Origin: Nonomuraea dietziae
GTDB taxonomy: Bacteria; Actinomycetota; Actinomycetes; Streptosporangiales; Streptosporangiaceae
DNA: 64,000 nucleotides
Assembly: GCF_014195505.1 (NCBI RefSeq)
Contig: NZ_JACIBV010000001.1
Location: forward strand, 1,798,001 to 1,862,000
Direction of reading: 5' to 3'
The position numbers were made by a program, and so were the translations under genes. Shown in pieces: positions 1 through 7,727 of the stretch (the first letter of the stretch is position 1; each line of letters opens with the position of its first letter). The notes under the pieces are model-generated. The model was not told the DNA's origin. It ran no database searches and was given only the letters and a program-made list of their open reading frames with translations.

Positions 1-99
1 CACGTCCTCGGTGTCGGCGACGCTGCCGAGCATGTTGTAGACGATGGAGAACAGCAGTTCACGATGGTCGGCGAAGACCTTGGTCGGGTTGTCCGGCAT
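1..99 (-). CDS. ECF sigma factor, N-terminal fragment (cut by window edge)
   Basis: Only the first 33 codons lie in the window; the rest runs off the left edge. The translation opens MPDNPTKVFADHRELLFSIV and continues with YNMLGS and the acidic pair DTEDV, the sigma region 2 pattern of SigJ/ECF41-type factors (family knowledge). These pair with core RNA polymerase, and many carry a SnoaL-like C-terminal domain that cannot be seen here. The ATG is preceded by GAGGAGG at normal spacing, which settles the start. It lies 90 bp downstream of the response regulator on the same strand, so it may be co-transcribed, but no link is shown. Confidence 0.75.
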   Translation of the reverse strand, partial: MPDNPTKVFADHRELLFSIVYNMLGSVADTEDV

Positions 100-189
100 C
101 GTGGCCCTCCTCAACTGTCGCGGACATCCCCCTAAGAGCCGCGGAGGGCCTGCCGATGTGACATCGGCCCCGGAAGTGTGAGCCGCGTC

Positions 190-804
190 TCAGAGCCAGC
201 CCGCCTCGGTGGCGATGCGGACCGCGTCCATGCGGGTGCGGGCGTTCAGCTTGGTCACGGAGGAGGCGAGGTAGTTGCGCACGGTGCCGTAGCTGAGGTG
301 CAGGTCGCGGGCGATGTCGCGGGGCGTGGCTCCCTCACCCGTCAGGCGCAGGACCTCGGCCTCGCGCTCGGTCAGCGGGTTGCCAGGGACGTCGAGCGCC
401 GCGTAGGCGAGCTGCTGGTCGATGACCAGACCGCCGGCCGCGACCGTGCGGATGGCCTGCACCAGGTCCTGCGGCCTGGAGTCCTTCAGCATGAAGCCGG
501 AGACGTGCGCCTCGACGCCGCGCCGTAGGTTGCCTGGCCTGCCCAGCCCGGTGAGGATCAGCACGCGGCATTCGGGCAGCCGCTCGTGCAGCAGAGCAGC
601 GGCGCTCAGCCCGTCGAGCGCCGGCAACTCGATGTCGAGCACCGCGACGTCGGGCCGGTGCTCCAGCGCCGCGCGCACGATCGCGTCGCCCGTGTCCACT
701 TCGGCCACGACCTCGATGTCCTCCTCGAAGCCGAGCAGGGCGACCAGCGCCTCACGCAGCATCCGGACATCCTCCGCCACAAGCACACGAATCACAGGTT
801 GCAT
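190..804 (-). CDS. NarL/LuxR-family response regulator
   Basis: Two-component response regulator of about 204 aa. The N-terminal receiver has the acidic pair in VAEDVRML, the phospho-acceptor Asp in VAVLDIELPALDG, and the conserved Thr and Lys in LILTGL and FMLKDS. The C-terminal LuxR helix-turn-helix begins at LTEREAEVLRL and continues through HLSYGTVRNYL. I chose the ATG at 804; a TTG six codons upstream would also be in frame. The divergent gene is a DesK-like sensor kinase, its probable partner. Divergent rather than operonic placement is unusual for this pair. No Shine-Dalgarno is visible, so a leaderless message is possible. Confidence 0.88.
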   Translation of the reverse strand: MQPVIRVLVAEDVRMLREALVALLGFEEDIEVVAEVDTGDAIVRAALEHRPDVAVLDIELPALDGLSAAALLHERLPECRVLILTGLGRPGNLRRGVEAHVSGFMLKDSRPQDLVQAIRTVAAGGLVIDQQLAYAALDVPGNPLTEREAEVLRLTGEGATPRDIARDLHLSYGTVRNYLASSVTKLNARTRMDAVRIATEAGWL

Positions 805-827
805 GCTAGGCGTGATAGACAACGCAC

Positions 828-2690
828 GTGACGGCCAAGGACGCGAGCGGACGAGCGTGGACAGGCTGGGCGCTCGTGTTCGGGTACATCGCCCTGCTCG
901 TCCCTGCGCGCTTCACCATCTTCCAGACCATGGCCCAGGGGGAGCGGTACTCGCCGCTCACCTCGGCGTCCGGTCTGGGCCTCATCGTCTCCGTCATGGC
1001 GCTCTTCGCCGTGGTGGCCGTGGGCAGGCGGTGGGCCGTCCCTCTGCTGGCGGCCGTGACCTTCGGGGCCTACGTGCCGTTCGCGGAGCTGTGGGGACCG
1101 ATCGCGGGGCCGCTGGCCGCGGCGATGCCGTTGACCGTCGCGGGCCCGGCCGGATGGGCCCTGTTCGCGGGGGTGATAGGCGCCGACACGCTGGTGTCGT
1201 TCGTGCTCCACGCCCCGGGCGTCTTCACGGTGACCAGCTTCGCGATCATCGACCTCAACACCGGGCTCACCCTCTTCGCACTGGTACGGCTGGCCGTCCT
1301 GCTGGCGCAGACGCACGCGGCCAACCGGCAGGTCGCCACGCTGGAGGTGGCCGACGAGCGTCTGCGCGCGGCCGACGACCTGCGCAGGGCCATCGGCGCC
1401 AGGCTCTCCGCCGTCCTGACACTGTCGCGCAGAACTCCGGTCACCGCCGACGCGCTCGCCGACATCGCGCGGATCTCGCGGAAGGCGGCGGAGGAGGCTC
1501 GGGCGGTCGCCGACGTACGCAGGGAGCCGCTGCCGCCGCCCGTCCACGCGGCCGGCCTGCCTGACGCGTCGGCCAGGCTCGCCCGCTGGTCCATGATCGC
1601 GATGACCCTCAGCATCTCGACCATCACGCTCAACAACGTCGCAGACTCCGGCGCCGCGGACCGGCAGGTCTGGGCCGTCGCGCTTCTCGTGACGGTGCTG
1701 ACGGCCGTCCTTCAGCTCTACCACGGCGTTCCCCGCGCCTCCACACCCGCGGCCTGGCGCTGGACGGTCCCGGCGCAGATCCTGATCGCCGTCGCGGCCG
1801 CCGTGTACGTGGGCCAGGGCATGTTGGGGGCGCTGGTGGGCCTCGCGGTCAGCAACACGTTGCTGTGGCTGCCCCCACGCTGGTCGGTGCCCATCGTCGT
1901 GGTCGCCGCCGTCGGTGAAGGGCAGCTCCTGCGGCTCTACCCCGAGGTCGGCGACTACGCGCTCTACCAGACCGCGTCGTTGCTCGTCATGGCCATCGGC
2001 GTGTACGCCTTCAACCGCCTGCCCCAGGCGGCCGCGCGCCTGCGCGCTCTGCGCCGCCAGATCGCCAGGAACGCCGTGATCGCCGAGCGGCTGCGGGTGG
2101 CCAGGGACGTGCACGACCTGCTCGGCTTCACCCTGTCGGCCATCACGCTCAAGGCCGAGCTGGGCCTGCGCGTGCTCGACGACGACCGGGTCAAGGCCGA
2201 GTCGCTGCTGGAGGAGGTGGGCCCGCTGGCCGTCCGCGCGCTCGCGGACGTGCGCTCGATCACCGAGGAGGGCGCCACGCTCAGCCTGCGCGAGGAGATC
2301 GACTCCGCACGTGTCCTGCTGGCCTCCGCGGGCGTGGACGTCCTGCTGGACATCCGCGCCCCGGAGGAGGACCCCGTGCTCGCCACGGTCCTTCGCGAGG
2401 CCGTGACGAACGTCGTCAGGCACGCGGTCCCGCGCTCGTGCACGATCGCGGTGGCCGACGACGGGCACGAGGTACGGCTGAGCGTCGCCAACGACGGCGT
2501 CACGCCGGCCCTTCCCTCGGCAGGCAGGGGGCTGGCCAACCTGGCGGCCAGGGTCGAGGAGGCGGGCGGCTCGTTCTCGGCCGGCGACCAGGGCGACGGC
2601 ACGTTCACCCTGGTCGCGGCCGTCCCCCCACCAGAACGACGCCGCCGGGACGACGCCATCAGGACGGCGCCCCCAGGACAGCGCCGTTAG
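828..2690 (+). CDS. Membrane sensor histidine kinase with a duplicated, degenerate DHp segment
   Basis: About 620 aa. The C-terminal half is a HisKA_3-type kinase: the H-box is RDVHDLLGFTLSAI with the phospho-acceptor at about His429, followed by an HATPase with N-box-like LREAVTNVVRHA and the glycine-rich GRGLANLAARVEEAGG. Two hydrophobic blocks (about residues 15-165 and 255-390) each look like several membrane helices. Between them lies ERLRAADDLRRAIGARLSAV, which aligns without gaps to the true H-box region but has Arg186 where the His should be. The protein therefore reads as two membrane-plus-DHp units of which only the second has an ATPase. The GTG start has no clear ribosome site; GTG at 876 is an alternative. 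Probable partner: the divergent response regulator. Confidence 0.85.
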   Translation: MTAKDASGRAWTGWALVFGYIALLVPARFTIFQTMAQGERYSPLTSASGLGLIVSVMALFAVVAVGRRWAVPLLAAVTFGAYVPFAELWGPIAGPLAAAMPLTVAGPAGWALFAGVIGADTLVSFVLHAPGVFTVTSFAIIDLNTGLTLFALVRLAVLLAQTHAANRQVATLEVADERLRAADDLRRAIGARLSAVLTLSRRTPVTADALADIARISRKAAEEARAVADVRREPLPPPVHAAGLPDASARLARWSMIAMTLSISTITLNNVADSGAADRQVWAVALLVTVLTAVLQLYHGVPRASTPAAWRWTVPAQILIAVAAAVYVGQGMLGALVGLAVSNTLLWLPPRWSVPIVVVAAVGEGQLLRLYPEVGDYALYQTASLLVMAIGVYAFNRLPQAAARLRALRRQIARNAVIAERLRVARDVHDLLGFTLSAITLKAELGLRVLDDDRVKAESLLEEVGPLAVRALADVRSITEEGATLSLREEIDSARVLLASAGVDVLLDIRAPEEDPVLATVLREAVTNVVRHAVPRSCTIAVADDGHEVRLSVANDGVTPALPSAGRGLANLAARVEEAGGSFSAGDQGDGTFTLVAAVPPPERRRRDDAIRTAPPGQRR

Positions 2691-2749
2691 GGCGCGTCCG
2701 GTCGATCACGAATCGTCGGTCGGGTCGGGCCCGTGGCCGGTCGGCGATC

Positions 2750-3979
2750 TCAGCGATCGTCTGTCTCGACAGTCGCGCCCGGCGGTGCAGGCGAGCACGT
2801 CACGATCGCTCGCCGACGAGCCCGGCTGTGCCAGGCGAAGCCGAGCGCGGCGAGCACCTGCGTCCCTGCCGCGGTCAGGAGTGCTCCGGGAAGCGACCAG
2901 TCCGCGACCGGTCCTGCGATGCCCGCGCCCAGGGCGAAACCTGTGATCTTCAGGCTCGCGCCCGTGGTGAAGATCTGACCCCGCAGACGCCCGGGCGCTT
3001 CACGATGACGTATCGCGAACAGGGCGGTGAGTTGGGGGCCCTCCCCAAGGCCGGCGATCACCATCGCGGCGATGACCAGAGCCGGTCGATCGGTCGCGAG
3101 GAGGACCAGGGCGGCAGCGAGGACGATCGTGCTGCACCAGATGATGGTGTCCGGGGCCAGAAGCCGAGGGTGGCGGGTGAGTATCGCGTTGGCGACGAGC
3201 GCGGAGGCGGCGGTGACGGAGAGAAGGATCGCTCCGTAGCCGGCCGCGCCGAGGGAGTCGCCGAGCAGGGGGATACACGCGATCACCATGCCCTGGCCCG
3301 CGCAGGAGATCACCGAGGTGCCGGTCGCCCTTGCCAGTCCCCTGCTGCGGAGGATGGCGCGGAGTCCAGCGGCGAGGTCGGAGGCGACCGAGGGGCTCGG
3401 CCGGCTCTTGGCCGGCTTCGGGATCGCGGGCAGCGTCAGCGCCGAGGGCAGCGCCGAACAGATCAGCGCCGCGGACACGACCACACCAGCTGAGGCGCCC
3501 CACACTCCCGCGACGATCCCGGCCAGCGCCGGACCCACCAGACTCGCGAGGTTGAACGTCATCGCATCGAGCGCGTTGGCGCGGGGCAGCCGCTCACCGG
3601 TCGCCACTCGAGGCAACTGGGAGGTCCATCCGCCGGACAGAGCCGGTCCCAGCAGCCCGACGCACACGGCAAGCAGGATCGTGACGACGACCGGGACACG
3701 TCCCAGACTGGCGAGGATGGCCACCAGGCCCGTCGCGTAGACGCCGAGCGCCCAGGCAAGCAGGCGGCCTGGTCTGGTCGCTCTGTCGAGCAGCACGCCG
3801 AAGACGGGGCCGCCGATCGCCGCCGAGATCATGATGCCTGCCAGCAGCGAGGAGGCCGTGGAAACCGATCCGGTGATCGCCGCTCCGGCGAGCAGCAAGG
3901 CCGGCCCTGACATTTCGTCTCCCGTGCGGGCGGCGGTTGCCCCCACGGCATATCCCCTTAAGGCGTAACGCTTTCTCAC
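2750..3979 (-). CDS. MFS transporter, exporter type
   Basis: About 409 aa from GTG 3979, with around 12 hydrophobic segments. The N-terminal GATAARTGDEMSGPALLLAG followed by the cytoplasmic loop GVLLDRATRPGRLLAW is the pattern of major facilitator drug-efflux-like proteins. The internal ATG at 3913 would remove most of the first helix, so I prefer the upstream GTG (3979 or 3988). It is transcribed divergently from a CGNR-type regulator, and the 38 bp between the two starts carry repeated GTTACGC motifs. This suggests the neighbour controls it, possibly in response to the exported compound. The substrate cannot be told. Confidence 0.82.
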   Translation of the reverse strand: MRKRYALRGYAVGATAARTGDEMSGPALLLAGAAITGSVSTASSLLAGIMISAAIGGPVFGVLLDRATRPGRLLAWALGVYATGLVAILASLGRVPVVVTILLAVCVGLLGPALSGGWTSQLPRVATGERLPRANALDAMTFNLASLVGPALAGIVAGVWGASAGVVVSAALICSALPSALTLPAIPKPAKSRPSPSVASDLAAGLRAILRSRGLARATGTSVISCAGQGMVIACIPLLGDSLGAAGYGAILLSVTAASALVANAILTRHPRLLAPDTIIWCSTIVLAAALVLLATDRPALVIAAMVIAGLGEGPQLTALFAIRHREAPGRLRGQIFTTGASLKITGFALGAGIAGPVADWSLPGALLTAAGTQVLAALGFAWHSRARRRAIVTCSPAPPGATVETDDR

Positions 3980-4026
3980 GACCGTCACGTTACGCAGGTA
4001 ACTCAAAACTTGGCCAGATGCGTTAC
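3963..4026. promoter_or_regulatory. Cluster of GCGTAAC/GTTACGC repeats between MFS and CGNR genes
   Basis: Three copies of the heptamer GCGTAAC or its complement occur at 3963-3969, 3989-3995 and 4020-4026. The middle copy also forms a small inverted repeat, GTTAC-GCAG-GTAAC (3989-4002). The copies span both divergent start codons, where an autoregulating repressor would be expected to bind. The repeats are seen directly; binding is inference. Confidence 0.45.
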
Positions 4027-4596
4027 ATTCGACCGGTGACCCCTTCGAGCACTGAATGGTCCACCCGTCATTCGGTACAGGCCGTCGCACGGCGTACCGC
4101 CGCCCTCGTCAACGCCCTGTCCGACGAGGAGCCGACCCCGGGTGTGATCGCTGAGCTGCTCAGGGAGCACGGAGAGGTCGGCTCTGTCGATCTCTCGCCG
4201 AGTGATGTCGCCGAGATGCGTGCCGCCGCCGTGCTCCTGCGGGAGGTCTTCGCCGCCGCCCACGTCGATGTCGCCGCGTCGCTGCTGAACCGGCTTCTAC
4301 GGCAGAGCCTCGGAACCGTGCGCCTCACCTCGCACGGCGGCCTCACCCCTTGGCACCCTCATCTCGACAGCGACGACGACGCGCCCTGGGGGGAATGGTT
4401 CCTCGCCTCGTCGTGCATGGCTCTGATGGTGCTGATCTGGGACCATCAGCGTCCACCTGGCGGTCTGTGCGCATCGTCCAGCTGCCGGAACGTCTATCTC
4501 ACGCAGGGAAGCGGCCTGCCGCGCCGTTACTGCTCACGCCGCTGCGCGACGCGTGAACGGGTGGCCTCTCACAGGCGCTCGCGAGCAGCGCGGTGA
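4018..4596 (+). CDS. CGNR zinc-finger (ABATE-type) regulator
   Basis: About 192 aa. The N-terminal helical part (RTAALVNALSDEEPTP to LLREVFAAAH) resembles the ABATE region of CGNR proteins, a putative stress-response transcription factor family. The C-terminus has the four zinc cysteines as CASSSC and CSRRC, but the signature Cys-Gly-Asn-Arg reads CATR. Basic residues then follow, ending SHRRSRAAR. The start could be ATG 4018 or GTG 4036; no ribosome site decides. It faces the MFS exporter with repeated motifs between them, which fits a local regulator. The altered signature is the main reason for caution. Confidence 0.7.
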   Translation: MRYIRPVTPSSTEWSTRHSVQAVARRTAALVNALSDEEPTPGVIAELLREHGEVGSVDLSPSDVAEMRAAAVLLREVFAAAHVDVAASLLNRLLRQSLGTVRLTSHGGLTPWHPHLDSDDDAPWGEWFLASSCMALMVLIWDHQRPPGGLCASSSCRNVYLTQGSGLPRRYCSRRCATRERVASHRRSRAAR

Positions 4597-4674
4597 GCAC
4601 GCGCTCCGCTCGCGTGCCCACAGCAGTTCCTCGATCAGCCGGGCACGCGGGTCGCACGTCCGGCTGCCGCGTGG

Positions 4675-7473
4675 TCACAACTGGTTCCTGATCGGTTCCG
4701 GTGTGTCAGGGACCGGCTGTGCGAGGTGGTCGGCCACCTCGGCGGGGGTGAGGAGGCGGGCTTCGCGCAGGATCTCCAACGACTGCCGCCAGGACTCCCT
4801 GGCCTCCTCGGGCCGGCCGAGGTCGAACAGCGTGCGGCCGAGCCACCAGCACGACACGGCGACGCCCACGGTGGGTCCGGCCGCTCGCTGCAGTCTGATC
4901 GCATGCCGGTACGCCTCGATGGCCTCGTGAAGCATTCCGCGAGCCCGGTAGGCGTCGGCCAGGGTGTCGTGGGCGACACCGAGGTCACCGGTGTCGCCCA
5001 CCTCCTCCGCCAGCGCCAGGGCATGCCGTGCCTCGCCCACGGCTTTCTCGTATCTCCCCTGGCGGTAGTAGACGTGCACCCGGTTGTTGCGAACGTAGGC
5101 CTCGTGATCCCTGCGTCTCGTCCGTCCGGTGATGGCGAGGGCGCTTCCCAGCGCGGCGAGCGCGTCGTCGTAGCGGCCCATCATGGTGTAGCTGGTGCCG
5201 AGGTCGTTGAGGATTCCCGCCTTCCTGTCCGGCAGCCCGGCCCGGTCCCAGCAGGCCAGGCCTTCCTCCAGATGGGATACGCACTTCTGGAAGCGCCCGA
5301 GCTGCTGGTGGACGGAGCCGAGGCCCTGTAGCAGGTACGCCTGGGTCGTCCAGTCCTCCTCTTCCCTGGCCAGCCGCAGCGCCTCCTCGCTCACCTCGAC
5401 GAGCTCGGCGAACCAGCCGCGACGGTCGAACAGCCATTGGACGCAATGCGCCAGCCCCGCCGTCGAAGAGTCGGCGTCACGCGCCGCCTGCCGTACCGCG
5501 GCCAGCAGGTTGTCCCGTTCGCGTTCGACCCAGTCGTTGGCGGCCGCCGGGGTGGCGAGTTCCTCCCCTGGCCGCTCGGCGGGGAACAGGGAGGCGTCCA
5601 CGCTGCCGCCGTTCACCAACGCGGAGGCCCGTCGCGCGGTGGCCAGGTAGTGGTCCAGCAGGCGAGCGACCGCGCCGGCCCGTTCCTCGTCGGGGACGTC
5701 CTGCTCACGGGCGTACAGCCCGACGAGGTCGTGGAAGCGGTAGCGGCCCGGTCCTGCGGTCTCGAGCAGGCGGGCGTCCATCAGGTGCTCCAGAGCGGCC
5801 TCGGCGCGGCGCTCGGACCAGTCGGCGAGCGCGGCCGTGGCGGCCGCGGTGTGCGTGGGCAGGTCCACCAGCCCCAGCAGGGCGAGCAGCCGCGCGGCGT
5901 CCCGCCCGGCGGGTTCCTCGCGCAACTGCTGGTGGCTGACCGCGATGCCGGCACGTACGGCCAGATCGGCGTACTCCAGCAGGTCGAGCCGCCGGGTGGC
6001 GTCGGCGAGCCGTACCGCGAGATCGGAGAGCGACCAGTCAGGACGGGCTACCAGGCGGGCTCCCGCGATGCGCAGGGCGAGCGGGAAACCGCCGCAGAGC
6101 CGTGCGATCTCCTCCGCCGCCCGCGGCTCAGCCTCCACGCGGTCGGATCCGACGACCCTGGCCAGCAGCGTGGCGGCGGCGGTGTCGTCGAGCCCGCCGA
6201 GGCGCAGGGGCCGGGCGTTGTCCAGGGTGGCGAGCGGGTCTCGGCTGGTGACCAGGACGCGGCAGCCCTGGCCCGCGGGCACGAGCGGGCGGACCTGACG
6301 CACGTCGCGGGCGTTGTCGAGGATCACCATCAGGTTGGCCGTGGCGGTGAGCGAGCGGTAGCGGGCGGCGGCTTCCTCGGGGTCGGCGGGGACGGCGGCG
6401 CCGTCCAGTCCGAGGGAGCGCAGCAGGTGACGAAGCGCTTCGATGGGTGTCAGGGGGTCGAGCCCGGCGGTGGAGCCGTGCAGGTTGACGTAGATGACGC
6501 CGTCGGTGAAGCGCCTGGCGACAGCGTGGGCGACGTGTACGGCGAGCGCGGACTTGCCGATGCCGCCGGGCCCGTTGATCACGGTGACCGCGGCGGCGTT
6601 CACCAGGTCGGCGTGGAGGCGCTCGATCTCGGCGGCCCGCGCCGTGAACGCCCGGGTATCGGCGGGCAACTCGGCCGGGGCGACGCGCCGGTCCGGCGTC
6701 GCCTGCGGCGCGGGCGCCAGGTCGAGCACCGGATCCTTGACGAGGACAGCCTGGTGGAGGCGGCACAGTTCGGCGCCGGGCTCGATGCCCAGTTCCTCGA
6801 CCATGACCCGCCGCAGGCGATGGTAGACCTCGAGCGCCTCGGACGCCCGCGCGTCGCGGTACAGGGCGAGCATGAGCTGGGCGGCGGGCCGCTCCCGCAG
6901 CGGGTGCGCCCTGACGTGCGCGGCGAGCTCGCAGGCCACGGCGCGGTGGTCGCCGGCGGCCAGGCGCAGCTCGGCGTGGTCCTCCAGGACGGACAGCCGC
7001 TCCGCCTCCAGCCGGTCGGCCTCGGTCTTCGCCCATGGAGTGTCCACCTCGGCCAGCGCAGGGCCCCGCCAAAGCCCCAGCGCCCGCCGGAACAGCGCGT
7101 CCGCGGTCGCTGTCGCGCCTTCGGCGTGGGCGGCGCGCGCCTGCCTGGACAGGCGGGTGAAGGCGTGGGCGTCCACGTGGTCGGGCTCGACGACGAGCCG
7201 GTAACCACCGGGCACGGTCTGGATGATCTCCGCACGACCGTGGAGGGCGAACGTCTCCCTGAGCTTCGAGACCACGATGTGCACCTGCTTGGCCGCGGTC
7301 ACGGCGGAACTGCGTTCCCACACGTCGGCGAGCAGCCGATCGGCCGGTACGGGTTGCCCCGCGGCCAGGGCGAGCCGGGCGAGCACCCCGATCCGTCGCA
7401 CCCCGGCGACCTTCACAGCGACGCCGTCGGCCTCGACCTCCCAGGGGCCGAGGCACCTGATCTCCAGCCTCAA
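4675..7473 (-). CDS. AfsR/SARP-family transcriptional regulator (BTAD, NB-ARC, TPR)
   Basis: About 932 aa, the usual size of full-length AfsR-like proteins. Domains in order: an OmpR-type winged helix (residues 1-95, MRLEIRCLGPWEV onward), the bacterial transcriptional activation domain (about 97-245, ending with the typical EELGIEPGAELCRLHQAVL), an NB-ARC ATPase with Walker A GPGGIGKSAL and Walker B LMVILDNA, and TPR repeats over the last 250 residues. Such proteins activate secondary-metabolite or developmental genes in actinomycetes, with the ATPase/TPR part as a switch. The start is TTG, preceded by GGGAG inside a palindrome. No biosynthetic cluster lies beside it, so its targets are unknown. 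Confidence 0.92.
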   Translation of the reverse strand: MRLEIRCLGPWEVEADGVAVKVAGVRRIGVLARLALAAGQPVPADRLLADVWERSSAVTAAKQVHIVVSKLRETFALHGRAEIIQTVPGGYRLVVEPDHVDAHAFTRLSRQARAAHAEGATATADALFRRALGLWRGPALAEVDTPWAKTEADRLEAERLSVLEDHAELRLAAGDHRAVACELAAHVRAHPLRERPAAQLMLALYRDARASEALEVYHRLRRVMVEELGIEPGAELCRLHQAVLVKDPVLDLAPAPQATPDRRVAPAELPADTRAFTARAAEIERLHADLVNAAAVTVINGPGGIGKSALAVHVAHAVARRFTDGVIYVNLHGSTAGLDPLTPIEALRHLLRSLGLDGAAVPADPEEAAARYRSLTATANLMVILDNARDVRQVRPLVPAGQGCRVLVTSRDPLATLDNARPLRLGGLDDTAAATLLARVVGSDRVEAEPRAAEEIARLCGGFPLALRIAGARLVARPDWSLSDLAVRLADATRRLDLLEYADLAVRAGIAVSHQQLREEPAGRDAARLLALLGLVDLPTHTAAATAALADWSERRAEAALEHLMDARLLETAGPGRYRFHDLVGLYAREQDVPDEERAGAVARLLDHYLATARRASALVNGGSVDASLFPAERPGEELATPAAANDWVERERDNLLAAVRQAARDADSSTAGLAHCVQWLFDRRGWFAELVEVSEEALRLAREEEDWTTQAYLLQGLGSVHQQLGRFQKCVSHLEEGLACWDRAGLPDRKAGILNDLGTSYTMMGRYDDALAALGSALAITGRTRRRDHEAYVRNNRVHVYYRQGRYEKAVGEARHALALAEEVGDTGDLGVAHDTLADAYRARGMLHEAIEAYRHAIRLQRAAGPTVGVAVSCWWLGRTLFDLGRPEEARESWRQSLEILREARLLTPAEVADHLAQPVPDTPEPIRNQL

Positions 7474-7485
7474 GGGAGCGCTCCC
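7474..7485 (-). promoter_or_regulatory. Palindrome containing the ribosome binding site of the SARP gene
   Basis: GGGAGCGCTCCC is a perfect 12-bp palindrome ending directly at the TTG start codon of the SARP regulator. Its upstream GGGAG is the only plausible Shine-Dalgarno sequence. In RNA it could fold on itself or dimerise and mask ribosome entry. The palindrome is seen; translational control is inference. Confidence 0.35.
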
Positions 7486-7727
7486 ATCGTCAATGAAGAT
7501 TCGGAGTCTAGCGATTCACCGAGTGGTTCGAACGAGGTCCGAAGTCTTCGGAGACGGATGACGCCGCAGGCCGGCTCACCGCCCACAGGGCCGTTCCGCG
7601 GGGCGGAGGAGAAGGTCGGTACTCATCGAAGGCGGACGAGCAGCCGTCGACCTGTCGGCATACCGGCGACATACCCGGGATCAGTACGCTGACGGACCCC
7701 TCACATGATCACGTTCAAGGAGCCTCC

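Noticed and set aside
792..2468. Minus-strand open frame of 558 codons opposite the sensor kinase
   Set aside because: Composition is His/Arg/Gly-rich with no domain, as for antisense frames in high-GC genes; the plus strand encodes a clear histidine kinase.
5437..7692. Plus-strand open frame of 751 codons opposite the SARP gene
   Set aside because: Gly/Val/Gln-rich without motifs; a shadow of the well-supported minus-strand regulator.
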